Positions 1 to 6,334 of a stretch of DNA of 8,804 nt are shown in pieces. The notes beneath the pieces are model-generated. The model ran no database searches. It was not told the origin of the DNA and saw nothing but the letters and a program-made list of their open reading frames with translations. The position numbers and the translations under genes were made by a program. Every line of letters starts with the position of its first letter. The first letter of the stretch is position 1. Source of the stretch: Verrucomicrobiia bacterium (lineage in GTDB: Bacteria; Verrucomicrobiota; Verrucomicrobiia; Limisphaerales; UBA11358); contig JASHVW010000292.1 in the NCBI GenBank assembly GCA_030044395.1, forward strand, positions 1 to 8,804. The letters are read 5' to 3'.

Positions 1-24
1 TCAGTACCGTCCAAAATATGTGCG

Positions 25-68
25 GGAATTGTGCGGTCAATTCCAATTTCCTCTATTTTATTGGAATT
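25..68 (-). other. tRNA-Val trailer with two mutually exclusive hairpins
   Basis: Two bases after the encoded CCA, AATTCCAAT and ATTGGAATT (60-68 and 39-47) form a perfect 9-bp stem with a 12-base loop. The distal arm can instead pair, as CAATTCC/GGAATTG, with 25-31 across a 6-base loop (38-44 with 25-31). Both stems are perfect and share 39-44, so they cannot form together. No T-run follows either stem, so neither is a classical intrinsic terminator. They may shape 3' processing of the tRNA transcript. Confidence 0.4.
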
Positions 69-70
69 AA

Positions 71-145
71 TGGTGCGCGATAGAGGGTTTGAACCTCTGA
101 CCCCTACAGTGTCAATGTAGTGCTCTACCACTGAGCTAACCGCGC
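71..145 (-). tRNA. tRNA-Val (anticodon GAC)
   Basis: Read on the minus strand, this folds as a complete 75-nt cloverleaf with an encoded CCA. The 7-bp acceptor stem pairs GCGCGGT with ATCGCGC, including one G-T pair. U8 and A9 are followed by a GCTC/GAGC D-stem, a CTACA/TGTAG anticodon stem and an AGAGG/CCTCT T-stem with loop TTCAAAC. The anticodon loop is TTGACAC, which places GAC (complement of 111-113) at positions 34-36, so it reads GUC (and probably GUU) valine codons. The discriminator base is A. Every expected element is present, so this is a functional tRNA gene. Confidence 0.97.
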
Positions 146-159
146 ACTAGTGGAGCCTT

Positions 160-188
160 ATTTTCAAACGTCCGGCCCAATTTTGCAA
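160..188 (-). promoter_or_regulatory. Candidate sigma70-type promoter of tRNA-Val
   Basis: On the minus strand TTGCAA (183-188) and GAAAAT (160-165) are separated by exactly 17 bases. Each matches its consensus at four of six positions. Transcription would begin a few bases ahead of the tRNA 5' end at 145, which suits a stable-RNA gene. The call rests on motif match and position only. Confidence 0.4.
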
Positions 189-190
189 GC

Positions 191-543
191 GGAAATCCGC
201 CAGCCGGAATGAAGTGGGGCGCATCTCATTTTTTGAGCAGATTGACGCATCAAAATGAAAAAAACTGAACACCCAAGTTTTGGATTCCGGGTTGGATTTG
301 AAATGAAGGACGTTTTTAAAAGCCCGCCCTCATCCTGGCCTTCTCCCCCTGGAGAAGGAAGTGGACGAGGACATGCCTGGATTTGCGGGGCGGCTCTGCG
401 ACTGATTCAGCCTTTTGCATTCATCCACACGGCCTTCTGCAATAACCTATCATGGCATTTTCCAATCTGCAAAAAAGTGAGATGCGCCCGAGTCACAACA
501 GCCGATGAAACAATGGTGAACTCATGCCGCAGGCGGGATTTCC
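191..543. repeat. Imperfect nested inverted repeat, MITE-like candidate
   Basis: The arm at 217-244 and the reverse complement of 463-489 share three identical blocks: GGGCGCATCTCA, TTTTTT and GCAGATTG. These are 26 identical aligned bases, interrupted only by a 2-base insertion on the left and a 1-base insertion on the right. A weaker outer pair (191-214 against 521-543) shares GGAAATC, CGCC and ATGA, and its right arm ends two bases before the nifU-like stop codon. The right half has about 30 more bases between outer and inner arms. The interior holds a REP-like hairpin and no convincing gene; an open frame across it has low-complexity translation typical of repeat DNA. A non-autonomous mobile element or a decayed palindromic duplication would both fit. 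Confidence 0.5.
328..370. repeat. REP-like palindromic hairpin
   Basis: CCTTCTCC (339-346) and GGAGAAGG (351-358) form a perfect 8-bp stem around the loop CCCT. Outer arms CCTCATCC (328-335) and GGACGAGG (363-370) add eight more pairs with one wobble, separated from the inner stem by 3- and 4-base bulges. Short GC-rich palindromes of this style are commonly dispersed between genes in many bacteria. It has no T-run and is not next to a gene end, so it is unlikely to be a terminator. Copy number cannot be judged from one window. Confidence 0.5.
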
Positions 544-544
544 C

Positions 545-1024
545 CTATTTTTTTTCGTCCAGAAAGGTCAGCTTGATGCCTTCCTTTGGCTTCGAGAAGC
601 TGTCAAGCAGGGTTGGCGAGTTGGATGAAGCGGCTGGCGTTGCTTCAACTTTTTCCGGGGCGAGGGCGGAACGCAGGGCGCCTTCGACAAGCTGGGCGCA
701 ATGAATTTTCATCGGTGGCAGGGGGCCAAGTTCGCCAGCCAATTCCTCGGTCTTGAGCGCGAGCGCTTCCTCGGCGGTCTTGCCGCGGATCAATTCGGTC
801 GCGAGGCTGGCGACGGCGATGGCCGTTTCACAGCCGAACGATTGAAAGGTGGCGCGGTCTATCACCTTCCTGCCATTCTGCTCCTTGAACTTCACCCAGA
901 GCCGGAGCATTTCGCCACAATCAGCATTGCCCACCGTTCCGACGCTGTCGGCATTCGCCAACTCACCCATGTTTTGGGGATTGGCGAGCGCATCCTGGAT
1001 GCGTCTTTGCAGATCGTCGTTCAT
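545..1024 (-). CDS. IscU/NifU-type Fe-S cluster assembly scaffold protein
   Basis: A 159-aa protein related to IscU and the NifU N-terminal domain, cytosolic scaffolds on which Fe-S clusters are built before transfer to apoproteins. The three cluster-ligand cysteines are in the expected contexts: C36 (NADCGEM), C65 (SFGCETAIA) and C109 (KIHCAQL). LPPMK at 102-106 matches the LPPVK motif that IscU proteins present to the HscA chaperone. Two conserved spots differ: the usual Cys-Gly-Asp is Cys-Gly-Glu (E38), and the usual GCGS/T is GCET. After residue 124 comes an Ala/Ser/Pro-rich linker and a charged tail not found in classical IscU (about 128 aa). There is no ferredoxin or NFU domain, so it is not full NifU. 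The ATG lies 6 bases after the stop of the upstream E1-rhodanese gene, so the two are almost certainly co-transcribed. No good ribosome site is visible, which suggests translational coupling. Confidence 0.92.
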   Translation of the reverse strand: MNDDLQRRIQDALANPQNMGELANADSVGTVGNADCGEMLRLWVKFKEQNGRKVIDRATFQSFGCETAIAVASLATELIRGKTAEEALALKTEELAGELGPLPPMKIHCAQLVEGALRSALAPEKVEATPAASSNSPTLLDSFSKPKEGIKLTFLDEKK

Positions 1025-1030
1025 CGCTTG

Positions 1031-2176
1031 TCAATACCGCGGCACGTTTGAGTCAATTTCCTCGGACCATGCGGTGATGCCGCCTTTTACGTTCTTGAGA
1101 TACTTGAATCCCTGGCCCCGCAAAAATTGCAACGCCTTCATCGAGCGCACGCCGCTTTTGCAATGGATGTAATACTGCGCGTTCGGGTCAAGCTCGGTAA
1201 AGCGTTGTTCGATCTGGCTCAACGGTATCAGCGGCACGCCGTTAATGTGCGCGATTTCATATTCATCCGGTTCGCGCACATCAATGACCTTGATGCCGAG
1301 ATTTGGATGGTCCAGCGCCTTTTTCATTTCCTGGACCGTTACTTCGTCGGGATTTCCGCTTTGCTCCGGTTCCGGCTGGATGCCGCAGAACATTTCGTAA
1401 TCAATCAACTCCCGGATGGTCGGATGCTCGCCGCAAATGGGACACTCCGGGTCGCGACGCAGTTTCAATTCGCGAAATTTCATGTCGAGCGCGTTGAAAA
1501 GAACCAGGCGGCCGACCAGGGGGGTTCCCTTGCCCAGGGCAAGCTTCAAAATTTCCGTCGCCTGAATGCAGCCAATGATGCCCGGCAACACGCCGAGCAC
1601 GCCGCCTTCGGCGCAACTGGGCACCATCCCGGGTGGCGGCGGCTCCGGATACAAACAGCGGTAACAGGGTCCGCCGAGATGCGGCGCGAAAACGCTGGCT
1701 TGTCCTTCGAACCGGAAGATCGAGCCATAGACGTTTGGTTTCTGCAGCAGCACGCAAGCGTCATTCGTCAGATAGCGCGTCGGAAAGTTGTCCGTGCCGT
1801 CCACCACGATGTCGTAGTGGCGAATGAGGTCGAGCGCGTTTTCGGATGAAATGCGGGTGTTATGGATGATGACGTCGCAATGGGGATTGATGCCGAGAAT
1901 GGTTTCTTTGGCCGATTGGGCCTTGGGGCGTCCGACGTCGGCGTCGGTGTGGAGAATCTGACGTTGGAGGTTGGAATAATCAACCGTGTCGAAATCCACG
2001 ATGCCGATTCGGCCGATGCCGGCGGCGGCGAGGTACATGGCGATGGGCGAACCAAGGCCGCCCGCGCCGATGCACAGGACGCTCGCGCCTTTAATCTTCT
2101 TTTGACCAGCCAAACCGACTTCGGGCAGAATCAGATGCCGCGAATACCGGCGGATTTCGTCATTCTTTAATTCCAT
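1031..2176 (-). CDS. moeB: E1-like adenylyltransferase with C-terminal rhodanese domain (MoeB/ThiF/MoeZ type)
   Basis: A 381-aa fusion of a ThiF/MoeB adenylyltransferase (about 1-255) and a rhodanese domain (about 278-380), the architecture of MoeZ, Uba4 and MOCS3. Such enzymes adenylate the C-terminal Gly-Gly of ubiquitin-like sulfur carriers (MoaD, ThiS or CysO types) and, through rhodanese, help form the thiocarboxylate for molybdopterin, thiamine, cysteine or thiolated-tRNA synthesis. Visible motifs are the nucleotide loop GAGGLGSP (37-44), DFD at 61-63, NLQRQ (69-73), K85, and DGTDN (126-130). Zinc cysteines are C171/C174 and C245/C248; C188 in SCAEGGVLG is the likely catalytic thiol. 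The rhodanese active-site loop starts at C339 (HCKSGVRS). All key residues are present. No sulfur-carrier gene lies in the window, so the pathway cannot be fixed and the symbol is by family only. It is first in an operon with the Fe-S scaffold gene. Confidence 0.93.
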   Translation of the reverse strand: MELKNDEIRRYSRHLILPEVGLAGQKKIKGASVLCIGAGGLGSPIAMYLAAAGIGRIGIVDFDTVDYSNLQRQILHTDADVGRPKAQSAKETILGINPHCDVIIHNTRISSENALDLIRHYDIVVDGTDNFPTRYLTNDACVLLQKPNVYGSIFRFEGQASVFAPHLGGPCYRCLYPEPPPPGMVPSCAEGGVLGVLPGIIGCIQATEILKLALGKGTPLVGRLVLFNALDMKFRELKLRRDPECPICGEHPTIRELIDYEMFCGIQPEPEQSGNPDEVTVQEMKKALDHPNLGIKVIDVREPDEYEIAHINGVPLIPLSQIEQRFTELDPNAQYYIHCKSGVRSMKALQFLRGQGFKYLKNVKGGITAWSEEIDSNVPRY

Positions 2177-2179
2177 AAA

Positions 2180-2191
2180 TTTGAATTCAAA
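2180..2191. promoter_or_regulatory. 12-bp perfect palindrome at the predicted operon start site
   Basis: TTTGAATTCAAA is a perfect palindrome between the candidate -10 box (2198-2203) and the ATG at 2176. It falls on the predicted transcription start, where a dimeric repressor could block initiation. A 12-bp AT-rich palindrome can arise by chance and no second copy was seen, so an operator role is speculative. Confidence 0.2.
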
Positions 2192-2197
2192 AGGAAG

Positions 2198-2228
2198 ATT
2201 ATAGTAACGCAGCGGCGAAAGAAATCAA
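2198..2228 (-). promoter_or_regulatory. Candidate promoter of the E1-rhodanese/scaffold operon
   Basis: On the minus strand a perfect TATAAT (2198-2203) lies 21 bases before the ATG. TTGATT (2223-2228) is the best -35 match, but the spacer is 19 bases, longer than the optimum of 17. Transcription would start near 2191, giving a leader of about 15 bases. The -10 box is the strong part of this call. Confidence 0.45.
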
Positions 2229-2411
2229 GCCAGCACAACCTATGAGCCCGGTCAGGCCCGAATTCTTTGCAGGAGTCATTTCCAAAATTTTACAACTGAG
2301 TCAGGAACGACGTCATCCGAATAGGCCGCTCCTGATGGGGCGGCTTCACAACTGGAGGGAGCTACAAATTTATCGCATCTGCGGCGCCTTTTTGAAAGAC
2401 TCGCGCCGCGA

Positions 2412-3242
2412 ATGAAAATCCGCCCTCAAACCGCCGCTGCGTATCTCAGGAGAATTTCGCGTCTGCGTCCGGCGCTCGCCATCGTTCTCGGCAGCGGTTT
2501 CCATCATTTTCCCACCCACCTGCGCGTGGATAAAAAAATTTCCTACGCAAAGATTCCGGGTTTTCCGAAACCAACCGTCGCCGGCCATGACGGTGAATTG
2601 TATTTCGGACTTCTAGGTGGAACGCCGGTGATCGTGCTAGGCGGACGGTCGCATTTTTACGAAGGACATTCGATGGAGCATTGCACCTTCGCCATTCGCG
2701 CGCTGGCGGCATTCGGCATCCGGGTTTTGCTGCTGACCAACGCGGCGGGCGGCATCAATACGAAATTCCGCGCCGGCGATTTCATGGTGATCACCGACCA
2801 TATCAATTTCATGGGCGCCAATCCGCTCCGGGGTTCTCTTGATTCTTCATCGAAGGGGTTTGTGGATCTGACCGATGCTTATGACGCGGGGTTGAACAAA
2901 CTGTTGTTCGAAGCCGGAAAAAGATGCAGGATAAAACTGAAGCGTGGCGTTTATTTGGCCGTAAGTGGGCCGAGTTATGAGACGCCGGCGGAAATCCGGG
3001 CTTTTGCCGGACTGGGCGCGGATGCCGTGGGCATGAGTACCGTGCCGGAGGCGATCGTGGCGCGGCAGTGCGGATTGAAGGTGGCGGCGATTTCATGTAT
3101 CACCAATCTTGCGGCGGGAAGAAGCAATAAACGGTTGTCGCATGGCGAGGTTTTGGCCACGGCGCAAAGAGTAAGGACTTTGGCAGCACAATTGCTGAAA
3201 TGTTTCGTGCAGTTGCATTCGGAAGCGGCGGCACGCCGATAA
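2412..3242 (+). CDS. punA: Purine nucleoside phosphorylase, class I (trimeric type)
   Basis: A 276-aa cytosolic enzyme that splits purine (deoxy)nucleosides with phosphate into free base and (deoxy)ribose-1-phosphate. Family landmarks run in order: phosphate loop GSG (27-29), RSHFYEGH (79-86), TNAAGG (109-114), GPSYET (186-191), VGMST (206-210), ITN (230-232) and SHGEVL (243-248). By alignment with the human enzyme, E190 and N232 correspond to Glu201 and Asn243, which favour 6-oxopurines (inosine, guanosine); M208 and H244 match Met219 and His257. The Phe before the key Glu is Tyr here. Length is normal for the class, and the N-terminus with AAAYLRR ahead of IVLGSG supports the ATG at 2412. 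The site GAAAGA 11 bases upstream is a weak ribosome site. Cytidine deaminase follows after 39 bases, making a nucleoside-salvage pair. Confidence 0.95.
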   Translation: MKIRPQTAAAYLRRISRLRPALAIVLGSGFHHFPTHLRVDKKISYAKIPGFPKPTVAGHDGELYFGLLGGTPVIVLGGRSHFYEGHSMEHCTFAIRALAAFGIRVLLLTNAAGGINTKFRAGDFMVITDHINFMGANPLRGSLDSSSKGFVDLTDAYDAGLNKLLFEAGKRCRIKLKRGVYLAVSGPSYETPAEIRAFAGLGADAVGMSTVPEAIVARQCGLKVAAISCITNLAAGRSNKRLSHGEVLATAQRVRTLAAQLLKCFVQLHSEAAARR

Positions 3243-3281
3243 TCTCATTTTGAGACGGCGATAAGCCGTTCTTCCAATTTT

Positions 3282-3680
3282 ATGACACCCCTCAAAAACC
3301 AATTGATTCGCGCAGCGGCCAAAGCCCGACAATTCTCAGTGTCGCCCTATTCGAAATTCAAGGTCGGCGCGGCGCTGATCACCAATTCCGGCGAAATCAT
3401 CAGCGGCGCCAATGTGGAAAGCGCCAGTTACGGTTTGACCTGCTGCGCGGAGCGCGTCGCGTTGTTCAAGGCGCTCACCGGGGGCAAAAGGAATTTCAGG
3501 GCCATCGCCATCGTCGCCCGCTGCGAGGGGGGGCCAATGCCTTGTGGCGCCTGCCGCCAGCTTTTGTCTGAGTACGCCCCGCTGGCGCAAGTTTTTGTCG
3601 CGGACAGCGACCATTTGAAAAGAATCCGTGAATTTGGCGTTTCCAAGCTCTTGCCGTTCGCCTTTTTGGACGTTCCTTGA
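3282..3680 (+). CDS. cdd: Cytidine deaminase (small homotetrameric type)
   Basis: A 132-aa enzyme that hydrolytically deaminates cytidine and deoxycytidine to uridine and deoxyuridine. The zinc site is complete: C55-A-E57 supplies one ligand and the proton-shuttling Glu, and P87-C88-G-A-C91 gives the other two cysteines, the pattern of Bacillus-type tetrameric enzymes. Substrate-binding residues appear in FKVGAAL (26-32) and GANVESASYG (42-51). Length matches the short family, with no duplicated domain as in E. coli Cdd. It lies 39 bases after the purine nucleoside phosphorylase stop and 41 bases before the hybrid kinase. A small ACGGC/GCCGT hairpin (3255-3269) lies in the upstream gap but has no T-run, so read-through from the phosphorylase gene is likely. 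Confidence 0.95.
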   Translation: MTPLKNQLIRAAAKARQFSVSPYSKFKVGAALITNSGEIISGANVESASYGLTCCAERVALFKALTGGKRNFRAIAIVARCEGGPMPCGACRQLLSEYAPLAQVFVADSDHLKRIREFGVSKLLPFAFLDVP

Positions 3681-3721
3681 ATAATTTTGAAATAAATTTA
3701 CGTTGGCTTGTTTGAAAACTA

Positions 3722-5413
3722 ATGAACTCACAAATCGCATTTGGATTGGAAAAGGCGGCATGGCCCGCCCTATTGGTGGATGAACGCGGCGTTATCGCGC
3801 GCGCCAACGCGGCCGCCGCCGCCGCGTTCGGTCCGGCGATTTCAGCCGACCCGGCAAGCCTGTCCGCCATCTGGTCGGTTGAGAACGGCACGCCTGCGCT
3901 GGAATTTTTGAGACGATGGGAGCAAACGCCGATGCCGGTTGTGATGCTGAAATTTTGTTCTGCCAGCGGCGCCGCGATGAATTTTACCACTTCGATTTCG
4001 ACGTTCAGCAAAGACAACCACAAATGGTTTGTTTTGCAACTGGTTCTGGCCAGTGTGCCCACGCCGACCGCCGCGCTGGTGGATCTTTCGGCGGCAGCCA
4101 CGGCGCCGGCGCCCGCTGCCACGCCACCCCCACATGTGCCGCCATTGAATATTCCGCCGCTGAAAATGGCGCGCTCGGTGCCGGAAACCCAGGCCCCGAA
4201 CGCGCTGCCGGGGATTGAAAAGGAAGTCTTGGCGCCAGCATCGCCCGAAAACAAGGTCTCGGACGCCAGCGGTTTGATTCTCAAGCAAAAATTGGATTGC
4301 GCGTTGCAATTGGCGCGGACGGTTTCGTTGGACTTCAACAATGCGCTGACGAGCATCATGGGGCATGCTTCATTTTTATTGAGCAAATCCGAACCTGGCC
4401 ATCCGTGGCGGCATTCACTCATGCAAATCGAAAAATCGGCATCACTTGCCGCTGAGATTGCGAATGATTTGGCTGTTTTCAGCCGGCAGGAAAAGGAAGT
4501 CCGGCGGGTTCCGCCGGGGAATGTGAACGTGGTTCTCGGTCGGTGCGTGGATTTTTTTCGCAATGCCCATGGTGAAAAAGCCCGATGGAATTTGCGGTTG
4601 GAAAAGGATCTCTACGTGGCGAGATTCGACGAGGCCAAAATACAGCAGGTTTTCACCAATATCATGGAAAACGCGTTTGAAGCACTGGCCGATCGGGGGG
4701 AGATCTCCGTGCAAACATGCAATCTCGAATTATCGGAAGCCGTGCAGGACTGCAATGTGCGGCTCTCGGCCGGCGCTTATGTCTGCGCGGAGATTTCCGA
4801 TAATGGAGCGGGAATTGCGCCGGAAGTGTTGCCGCGCGTGTTCGAGCCGTTTTTCACGACGAAAACCGGTAATCATCGCGGCCTGGGCTTGGCCCTGGTT
4901 TATGGCATTATCACCAATCATGGCGGGGGCGTTGCGATTTCCAGCGGGCCTGGCGGGGGCGCATCCGTGCGCGTTTATTTGCCGGCGGAAAAGCAACTGG
5001 TCAACGAACATCCCGGAACGCCGGACGACGATTTTCATGGGACGGGAACCATTCTGGTGGTTGACGACGAAGAGTTCCTGCTGACGATGACCGAGACGAT
5101 TCTTTCCGAATATGGCTATCGGGTACTCACGGCGAGCAGCGGCGCGAACGCCCTGGTGATTCTGGCGGGCGAGGAAAGCGGCATTGATCTTGTGGTCACC
5201 GATCTGGTCATGCCCGGGATGGGAGGGCGGGAGCTGGTCGAGCGCATCGGGCAACTAGGTCCGGACACAAAAATTATATGCATGAGCGGCTGCGTTCCCG
5301 CCCAAGGCCAGCAATGGGGCGGGGCTTTTCTGCGCAAACCTTTCACCAGTGAGGAATTGCTTTCCATGGTCAAACATATAATTTCTCCGAATCCCGCGTT
5401 GACCTCGGAGTGA
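3722..5413 (+). CDS. Soluble hybrid histidine kinase/receiver lacking the phospho-acceptor His
   Basis: A 563-aa cytoplasmic two-component protein with no membrane segment. Residues 1-110 look like a divergent PAS sensor; 112-178 are a Pro/Ala-rich linker; 190-256 are a HisKA-like dimerisation helix pair; 300-421 are the ATPase domain; 441-555 are a receiver. The ATPase boxes are intact: N-box N313/E316/N317, DNGAGI (360-365), FEPFF (374-378) and GLGL (387-390). The receiver has acidic D448/D449, phospho-acceptor D494 in VVTDLVMPG, S522 and K539. The H-box, normally AHDFNN in this NtrB-like class, reads SLDFNN: L203 (TTG, 4328-4330) stands where His is expected. TTG differs from both His codons at two or more positions, so a single base error does not explain it. 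H215, 12 residues on, is the nearest His. Autophosphorylation by the usual route is therefore doubtful. A LysR-type regulator starts 21 bases downstream. Confidence 0.9.
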   Translation: MNSQIAFGLEKAAWPALLVDERGVIARANAAAAAAFGPAISADPASLSAIWSVENGTPALEFLRRWEQTPMPVVMLKFCSASGAAMNFTTSISTFSKDNHKWFVLQLVLASVPTPTAALVDLSAAATAPAPAATPPPHVPPLNIPPLKMARSVPETQAPNALPGIEKEVLAPASPENKVSDASGLILKQKLDCALQLARTVSLDFNNALTSIMGHASFLLSKSEPGHPWRHSLMQIEKSASLAAEIANDLAVFSRQEKEVRRVPPGNVNVVLGRCVDFFRNAHGEKARWNLRLEKDLYVARFDEAKIQQVFTNIMENAFEALADRGEISVQTCNLELSEAVQDCNVRLSAGAYVCAEISDNGAGIAPEVLPRVFEPFFTTKTGNHRGLGLALVYGIITNHGGGVAISSGPGGGASVRVYLPAEKQLVNEHPGTPDDDFHGTGTILVVDDEEFLLTMTETILSEYGYRVLTASSGANALVILAGEESGIDLVVTDLVMPGMGGRELVERIGQLGPDTKIICMSGCVPAQGQQWGGAFLRKPFTSEELLSMVKHIISPNPALTSE

Positions 5414-5434
5414 TTTCGATGTTTAATTTGGCTT

Positions 5435-6334
5435 ATGCAAATTGAAAGTTTGAAGGTCTTCTGCGATTTGGCGGAAACGGAAAGTTTCACCAAAGCGGCT
5501 CAAATCAACGGCGTGACGCAATCGGCGGTCAGCCAGCAAATCAGCGCGCTGGAACGAATATTCAAATCGCTGCTGATTGAGCGGAGCAAAAAGAGATTCC
5601 GCCTCACCCGTGAGGGGCAGGTTCTCTACGATTACAGCAAACAGATCATCTCCACCTTCGAATCCCTGCACAGCAAATTGCAGGATTTGAAAGACATCAT
5701 TTCCGGGACCATCCGCGTAACGACAATTTACAGCATTGGCCTGCATGACCTGCCCCCCTACGTCAAGAAGTTCATGAAGGTCTATCCGACCGTCAACGTG
5801 CATGTCGAATACCGCCGTTCGAATCAGGTTTATGAAGATGTGCTGGGCAACGTTGTGGATTTCGGCCTGGTCGCCTATCCGGTGAAAGATCCCAAACTGG
5901 AAATTGTCCCGTTGCGCAAAGACCCGCTGGTGCTTATTTGTCATCCGCAACATCCGTTCGCCAAGCAGAAAAATGTGAAGCTCAAATCGCTCATCGGCCA
6001 AAAATTTGTCGGCTTTGAGCCGGACATCCCCACCCGCAAGGCTCTCGATAAAATCCTTCGTGAGTATGGCATTACCGTCAACAATGTGATGGAATTTGAC
6101 AATATCGAGACGGTGAAACGCGCGGTGGAAATTGATGCCGGAATTTCCATTGTGCCGCTGGGAACCATTCAGCAGGAAATTGCCAAACAAACCCTCGCGT
6201 CGGTCCCGATTGAAGACGGCGACTTCTACCGTCCCCTTGCCGCCGTCTATAAGAAGAATAAAGTGCTCTCGCCGGCCATGAAACAATTTCTGGCGTTGTT
6301 AAAAGAGCCAGCGCCAACGCGCCCGGAGGATTGA
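5435..6334 (+). CDS. LysR-type transcriptional regulator
   Basis: A 299-aa DNA-binding regulator. The winged helix-turn-helix occupies about 1-62, with the characteristic SFTKAAQINGVTQSAVSQQI and, later, FRLTREG (55-61). A linker helix (about 63-89) leads to the two-lobed effector domain (about 91-290), including VDFGLVAY (141-148) and DAGISIVPLG (234-243). Proteins of this family bind T-N11-A palindromes as tetramers and respond to a small ligand, which cannot be named here. In place of the usual LGxxLFxR wing region it reads FKSLLIER (43-50). Most LysR genes sit divergently from a target; this one does not. It follows the kinase gene by 21 bases and its stop is 13 bases from that of the convergent aminopeptidase gene. 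No strong terminator separates the two ends. Confidence 0.93.
   Translation: MQIESLKVFCDLAETESFTKAAQINGVTQSAVSQQISALERIFKSLLIERSKKRFRLTREGQVLYDYSKQIISTFESLHSKLQDLKDIISGTIRVTTIYSIGLHDLPPYVKKFMKVYPTVNVHVEYRRSNQVYEDVLGNVVDFGLVAYPVKDPKLEIVPLRKDPLVLICHPQHPFAKQKNVKLKSLIGQKFVGFEPDIPTRKALDKILREYGITVNNVMEFDNIETVKRAVEIDAGISIVPLGTIQQEIAKQTLASVPIEDGDFYRPLAAVYKKNKVLSPAMKQFLALLKEPAPTRPED

Noticed and set aside
471..500. Possible terminator for the Fe-S scaffold operon at the T-run read on the minus strand
   Set aside because: Only a 4-bp GTGA/TCAC stem precedes the six T bases. The T-run is better explained as part of the inverted-repeat arm.
499..509. Short direct repeat with 201-213 as a target-site duplication
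   Set aside because: The copies differ by a 2-base indel, are unequally spaced from the inner arms, and the left copy also belongs to the outer inverted arm. Too weak to call as a feature.
255..704. 149-codon open frame on the plus strand after tRNA-Val
   Set aside because: It spans the inverted-repeat block and then runs antisense into the well-supported Fe-S scaffold gene. Its translation is low-complexity and matches the palindromic DNA rather than any protein.
2267..2296. Promoter for the phosphorylase gene (TTGCAG, 18 bases, TACAAC)
   Set aside because: Only three and four of six consensus matches; not distinguishable from background.
3255..3269. ACGGC/GCCGT hairpin between the phosphorylase and cytidine deaminase genes as a terminator
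   Set aside because: Only five pairs and no T-run; the genes are 39 bases apart on the same strand and probably co-transcribed.
3806..3828. GCC-rich inverted repeat (AACGCGGC and its complement) in the kinase gene
   Set aside because: It encodes a run of alanines in the PAS-like domain; GC-rich codon use explains the palindrome.
3496..4563. 355-codon minus-strand frame opposite the cytidine deaminase and hybrid kinase genes
   Set aside because: It overlaps two clearly recognisable genes on the other strand and its translation is Ala/Ser-rich shadow sequence without domains.
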